15,771 nt of DNA, taken from the NCBI GenBank assembly GCA_009699025.1, contig WLOZ01000009.1, positions 1-15,771 of the forward strand, written 5' to 3'. Below are positions 13,733-15,771 of this stretch, piece by piece; within the stretch, counting starts at the first letter, position 1, and each line of letters opens with the position of its first letter. The position numbers and the translations under genes are program-made. This DNA is from Actinomycetota bacterium. Its GTDB lineage: Bacteria; Actinomycetota; Actinomycetes; S36-B12; CAIYMF01. Below the pieces are notes generated by a model. It ran no database searches. It had not been told where the DNA came from and worked only from the letters and a program-made list of their open reading frames with translations.

Positions 13733-15343
13733 ATGGATGAGTCGGATCGGGCGCTGTTCACGGCCATGGTGTCGGTGGCGGCCGGGCTCGAACTGGGCTC
13801 CACGCTCGAGCGCATCGTGAGGGCTGCCGCCAGCGTGGCCGATGCTCGATATGCAGTGATGGGAGTGATCGGAGCCTCGGGAAACGTCAGCGAATTCATC
13901 CAGGTGGGCTTCGACGACGCAACGGTCGAGGCGATTGGAAGCTTGCCACAGGGGCTCGGAGTTTTAGCGCACATGGTGGCCCAGCCGGTTGCACTCCGAC
14001 TCGACGATCTTGGTGCCCACCCCACGTCGTATGGATTTCCGCCGCACCACCCGCCGATGCACACCTTCCTCGGGGTGCCGGTGCGAGTGCGCGGCGAACT
14101 ATTCGGCAACCTGTATTTGACCGAGAAGAATGGTGGCGAGCCCTTTACCGAGGACGACGAAGAGGCTGTGGTCGCTCTTGCCGCGGCGGCAGGAGTCGCC
14201 ATTGGCAATGCGCGCCTGTATGAGCGAACAAGGGGGCGCGAGCGCTGGCAGCGCGCCGTGACCGAGATCGACACCGCCGTGCTGTCGGGCGCCGATGCCG
14301 GTGACGTGCTGCAGTTGGTGGCCGCACGATCGCGTCGGCTCGCTGACGCCGACCTCGCTCTGATCTGCCTGCCGCATGCTGGCGACCTACTCGTCATCGA
14401 GATTGCCGAGAGCAGTGTCGAGTCCGGCGACTCACGACCTCTGATGGGCCTGTCGATTCCTGCCGACTCGATCCTCTCGGAGGTGTATTCGACCGGCCAT
14501 GTGCGTGTGGGCACGTCGCTCGGCATCGCCGCCGATGTTGGCGACCTTCCCCTCGAAGGCCCCGTCATCGTGCTGCCCCTACGAACGCCCGACCGTGTGC
14601 TCGGAGCGCTCGCGCTGGTACGGCGCGTTGCGCGGCCGCCATTCACAGCGGAGGCGCTCGAACTTGCCGAAGGCTTCGCCACCCAGGCCGCGGTCACCCT
14701 GGTGCTCGCTGAGACCCGAATCGAACGTGAACGGCTGGCGGTGTTCGAAGATCGCGACCGGATCGGACGCGACCTGCACGACCTCGTTATTCAGCGCCTG
14801 TTCGCTACGGGGGTTCACCTGCAGAGTGTTGCGAAGGTTGAGGGGTTGCCAACCGAGGTCAGTGAACGCATCGAAGAGGTTCTCGACGATCTCGATGCCA
14901 CCGTGAAGGAGATCCGGCACACCATCTTCGCTCTGCACAATGCGGAGCCCGGACTCACGGTGGGTCTCCGAAGCCGGGTGCTCGACGAGATTCCGGCAGC
15001 CTCGGCGGCCCTTGGGTTCACGCCGTCGGTGACGTTCGCGGGGGCCGTCGACGCGCTGGTATCAGAAGACCTGGCCGACCACCTAGTGGCTGCTCTCCGC
15101 GAGGGCCTCACTAATGCCGCCCGCCATGCCAACTCGTCGAGGGTGTGGGTGTCAGTTGTGGTCGCCGACGGAGTCGTCGCCCTCACGGTCGACGATAACG
15201 GACGTGGCATCGAGGGAGACCTGCACCGTTCGGGCCTCGCGAACCTCGACGCTCGGGCACGTCACATGCACGGGGAGTTTCTGGTCGACAATCGCACAGG
15301 GGGCGGCACGCGCGTGGTGTGGCAGGCTCCTATCGAATCGTGA
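13733..15343 (+). CDS. GAF-GAF sensor histidine kinase, DosS/DosT-like (probable haem sensor)
   Basis: A 536-residue cytoplasmic kinase. GAF-A (about 16-165) contains GFPPHHPPMHTFLGVPVRV (101-119), in which H106 aligns with the haem-ligand His149 of M. tuberculosis DosS, and GNLYLTEK with Y128 aligning with DosS Tyr171. GAF-B covers about 185-325. The HisKA_3 dimerisation box DRDRIGRDLHDLVIQRLF (340-357) carries phospho-acceptor H349. The ATPase domain has NAARHA (461-466) and DDNGRG (487-492). Alignment is from memory of the DosS and DosT sequences. At the position of DosS Glu87 the protein has Gly (G44), as recalled for DosT. ATG 13733 is preceded by GGGAG at five bases. The gene is convergent with a DosR-like regulator, one base between stops. 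Confidence 0.92.
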   Translation: MDESDRALFTAMVSVAAGLELGSTLERIVRAAASVADARYAVMGVIGASGNVSEFIQVGFDDATVEAIGSLPQGLGVLAHMVAQPVALRLDDLGAHPTSYGFPPHHPPMHTFLGVPVRVRGELFGNLYLTEKNGGEPFTEDDEEAVVALAAAAGVAIGNARLYERTRGRERWQRAVTEIDTAVLSGADAGDVLQLVAARSRRLADADLALICLPHAGDLLVIEIAESSVESGDSRPLMGLSIPADSILSEVYSTGHVRVGTSLGIAADVGDLPLEGPVIVLPLRTPDRVLGALALVRRVARPPFTAEALELAEGFATQAAVTLVLAETRIERERLAVFEDRDRIGRDLHDLVIQRLFATGVHLQSVAKVEGLPTEVSERIEEVLDDLDATVKEIRHTIFALHNAEPGLTVGLRSRVLDEIPAASAALGFTPSVTFAGAVDALVSEDLADHLVAALREGLTNAARHANSSRVWVSVVVADGVVALTVDDNGRGIEGDLHRSGLANLDARARHMHGEFLVDNRTGGGTRVVWQAPIES

Positions 15344-15344
15344 C

Positions 15345-15771
15345 TCAGGAGTTGCTGTTCTTTTGCTCTGAGTCGAGGCGAGCCACGAAGGCCGCGGCCT
15401 GCGTGCGACGTTCCATGCCCAGCTTGGCCAGCAGGCTCGACACGTAGTTCTTCACTGTCTTCTCCGCGAGGTGCATGCGCTCGCCGATCTGTCGGTTGGT
15501 GAGTCCCTCACCGATCAGGTCGAGGATCTTGCGCTCCTGGTCAGTGAGGGCGTCGAGACGTCCGTCGTGGTGGGTGCCGTTGCGTAGTCGCTCGAGTACG
15601 AGTTGGGTCACGCTGGGGTCGAGCAACGAGTTGCCGGCGGCCACCGAACGAATGGCCGCGACGAGGTCATTTCCGCGGATGTCCTTCAGCACGTATCCCG
15701 AAGCCCCGGCCATGATCGCGGCAAACAGGGCTTCGTCGTCGGCGTAGGACGTGAGCATGAGGCAGCGAACG
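15345..15771 (-). CDS. NarL/DosR-type response regulator, partial (N-terminus outside window)
   Basis: The last 141 residues are visible; the gene runs off the right edge. The start of the visible part is the second half of a receiver domain, VRCLMLTSYADDEAL, with the conserved Thr (7) and Lys (29, in GYVLKDI); the phospho-acceptor Asp is outside the window. The C-terminal LuxR-type helix-turn-helix reads LTDQERKILDLIGEGLTNRQI through AEKTVKNYVSSLLAKLGMERRTQAA. The recognition helix KTVKN is identical to that of M. tuberculosis DosR as I recall it (Lys179, Lys182, Asn183 contact DNA). The partner is almost certainly the adjacent kinase, placed tail to tail with it and one base away. A hypoxia or redox regulon is inferred. 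Confidence 0.93.
   Translation of the reverse strand, partial: VRCLMLTSYADDEALFAAIMAGASGYVLKDIRGNDLVAAIRSVAAGNSLLDPSVTQLVLERLRNGTHHDGRLDALTDQERKILDLIGEGLTNRQIGERMHLAEKTVKNYVSSLLAKLGMERRTQAAAFVARLDSEQKNSNS

Noticed and set aside
13699..14697. Minus-strand frame of 332 codons
   Set aside because: It is Ser-, Arg- and Thr-rich and wholly antisense to the well-supported histidine kinase gene.

Overview
The window comes from a high-GC actinobacterium (Actinomycetota, probably class Actinomycetia). The grounds are the strong G/C preference at third codon positions, GTG starts, a Pat-type aromatic aminotransferase, a DosS/DosT-like kinase with a DosR-like regulator, and many apparently leaderless genes behind a TAGNCT -10 box. 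Genus cannot be fixed from this sequence. Fifteen protein genes fill almost the whole window. No RNA gene, insertion sequence, CRISPR array or phage gene was seen, and no gap exceeds 300 bases; the largest is 13484-13732.

Layout. 1-545 (-): 5' part of a metallo-beta-lactamase-fold hydrolase cut by the window edge. It is divergent from a DUF3291-family gene (586-1035, +). 1023-5180 is a nucleotide-sugar block: rmlD and rmlB as a translationally coupled pair on the minus strand, rmlA divergent on the plus strand, then a UDP-glucose 6-dehydrogenase. Together these supply three of the four dTDP-L-rhamnose enzymes (rmlC is absent here) plus UDP-glucuronate, both cell-envelope polysaccharide precursors. 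5197-6846 (-): a class I methyltransferase and a YczE-like membrane protein, separated by a long imperfect palindrome. 6886-9436 (+): an unrecognised 123-residue protein with an HCxLCDITH motif, a HAD-IA hydrolase and a class III aminotransferase. 9450-11006 (-): a membrane-bound SpoIIE/PP2C-type phosphatase. 11118-12548 (+): a GlsB/YeaQ-type three-helix membrane protein and pat. 12545-13483 (-): an EamA transporter. 13733-15343 (+): a GAF-GAF histidine kinase with the haem-ligand histidine of the DosS/DosT family. 15345-15771 (-): the C-terminal part of a DosR/NarL-type response regulator, tail to tail with the kinase.

Two architectural themes stand out. First, seven or eight genes carry TAGNCT (or TAGCGT) ending 6-7 bases before the start codon, the geometry expected of leaderless transcripts, so most genes seem to have their own promoter. 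Second, all five convergent junctions overlap or are at most 16 bases apart, leaving no room for conventional terminators. The clearest physiological signal is the probable oxygen/redox-sensing two-component pair at the right end. Nothing seen amounts to a clearly new system. The best second-look items are the leaderless-promoter signature, the 67-base palindrome, the DosT-like kinase/regulator pair and the unassigned CxxC protein.
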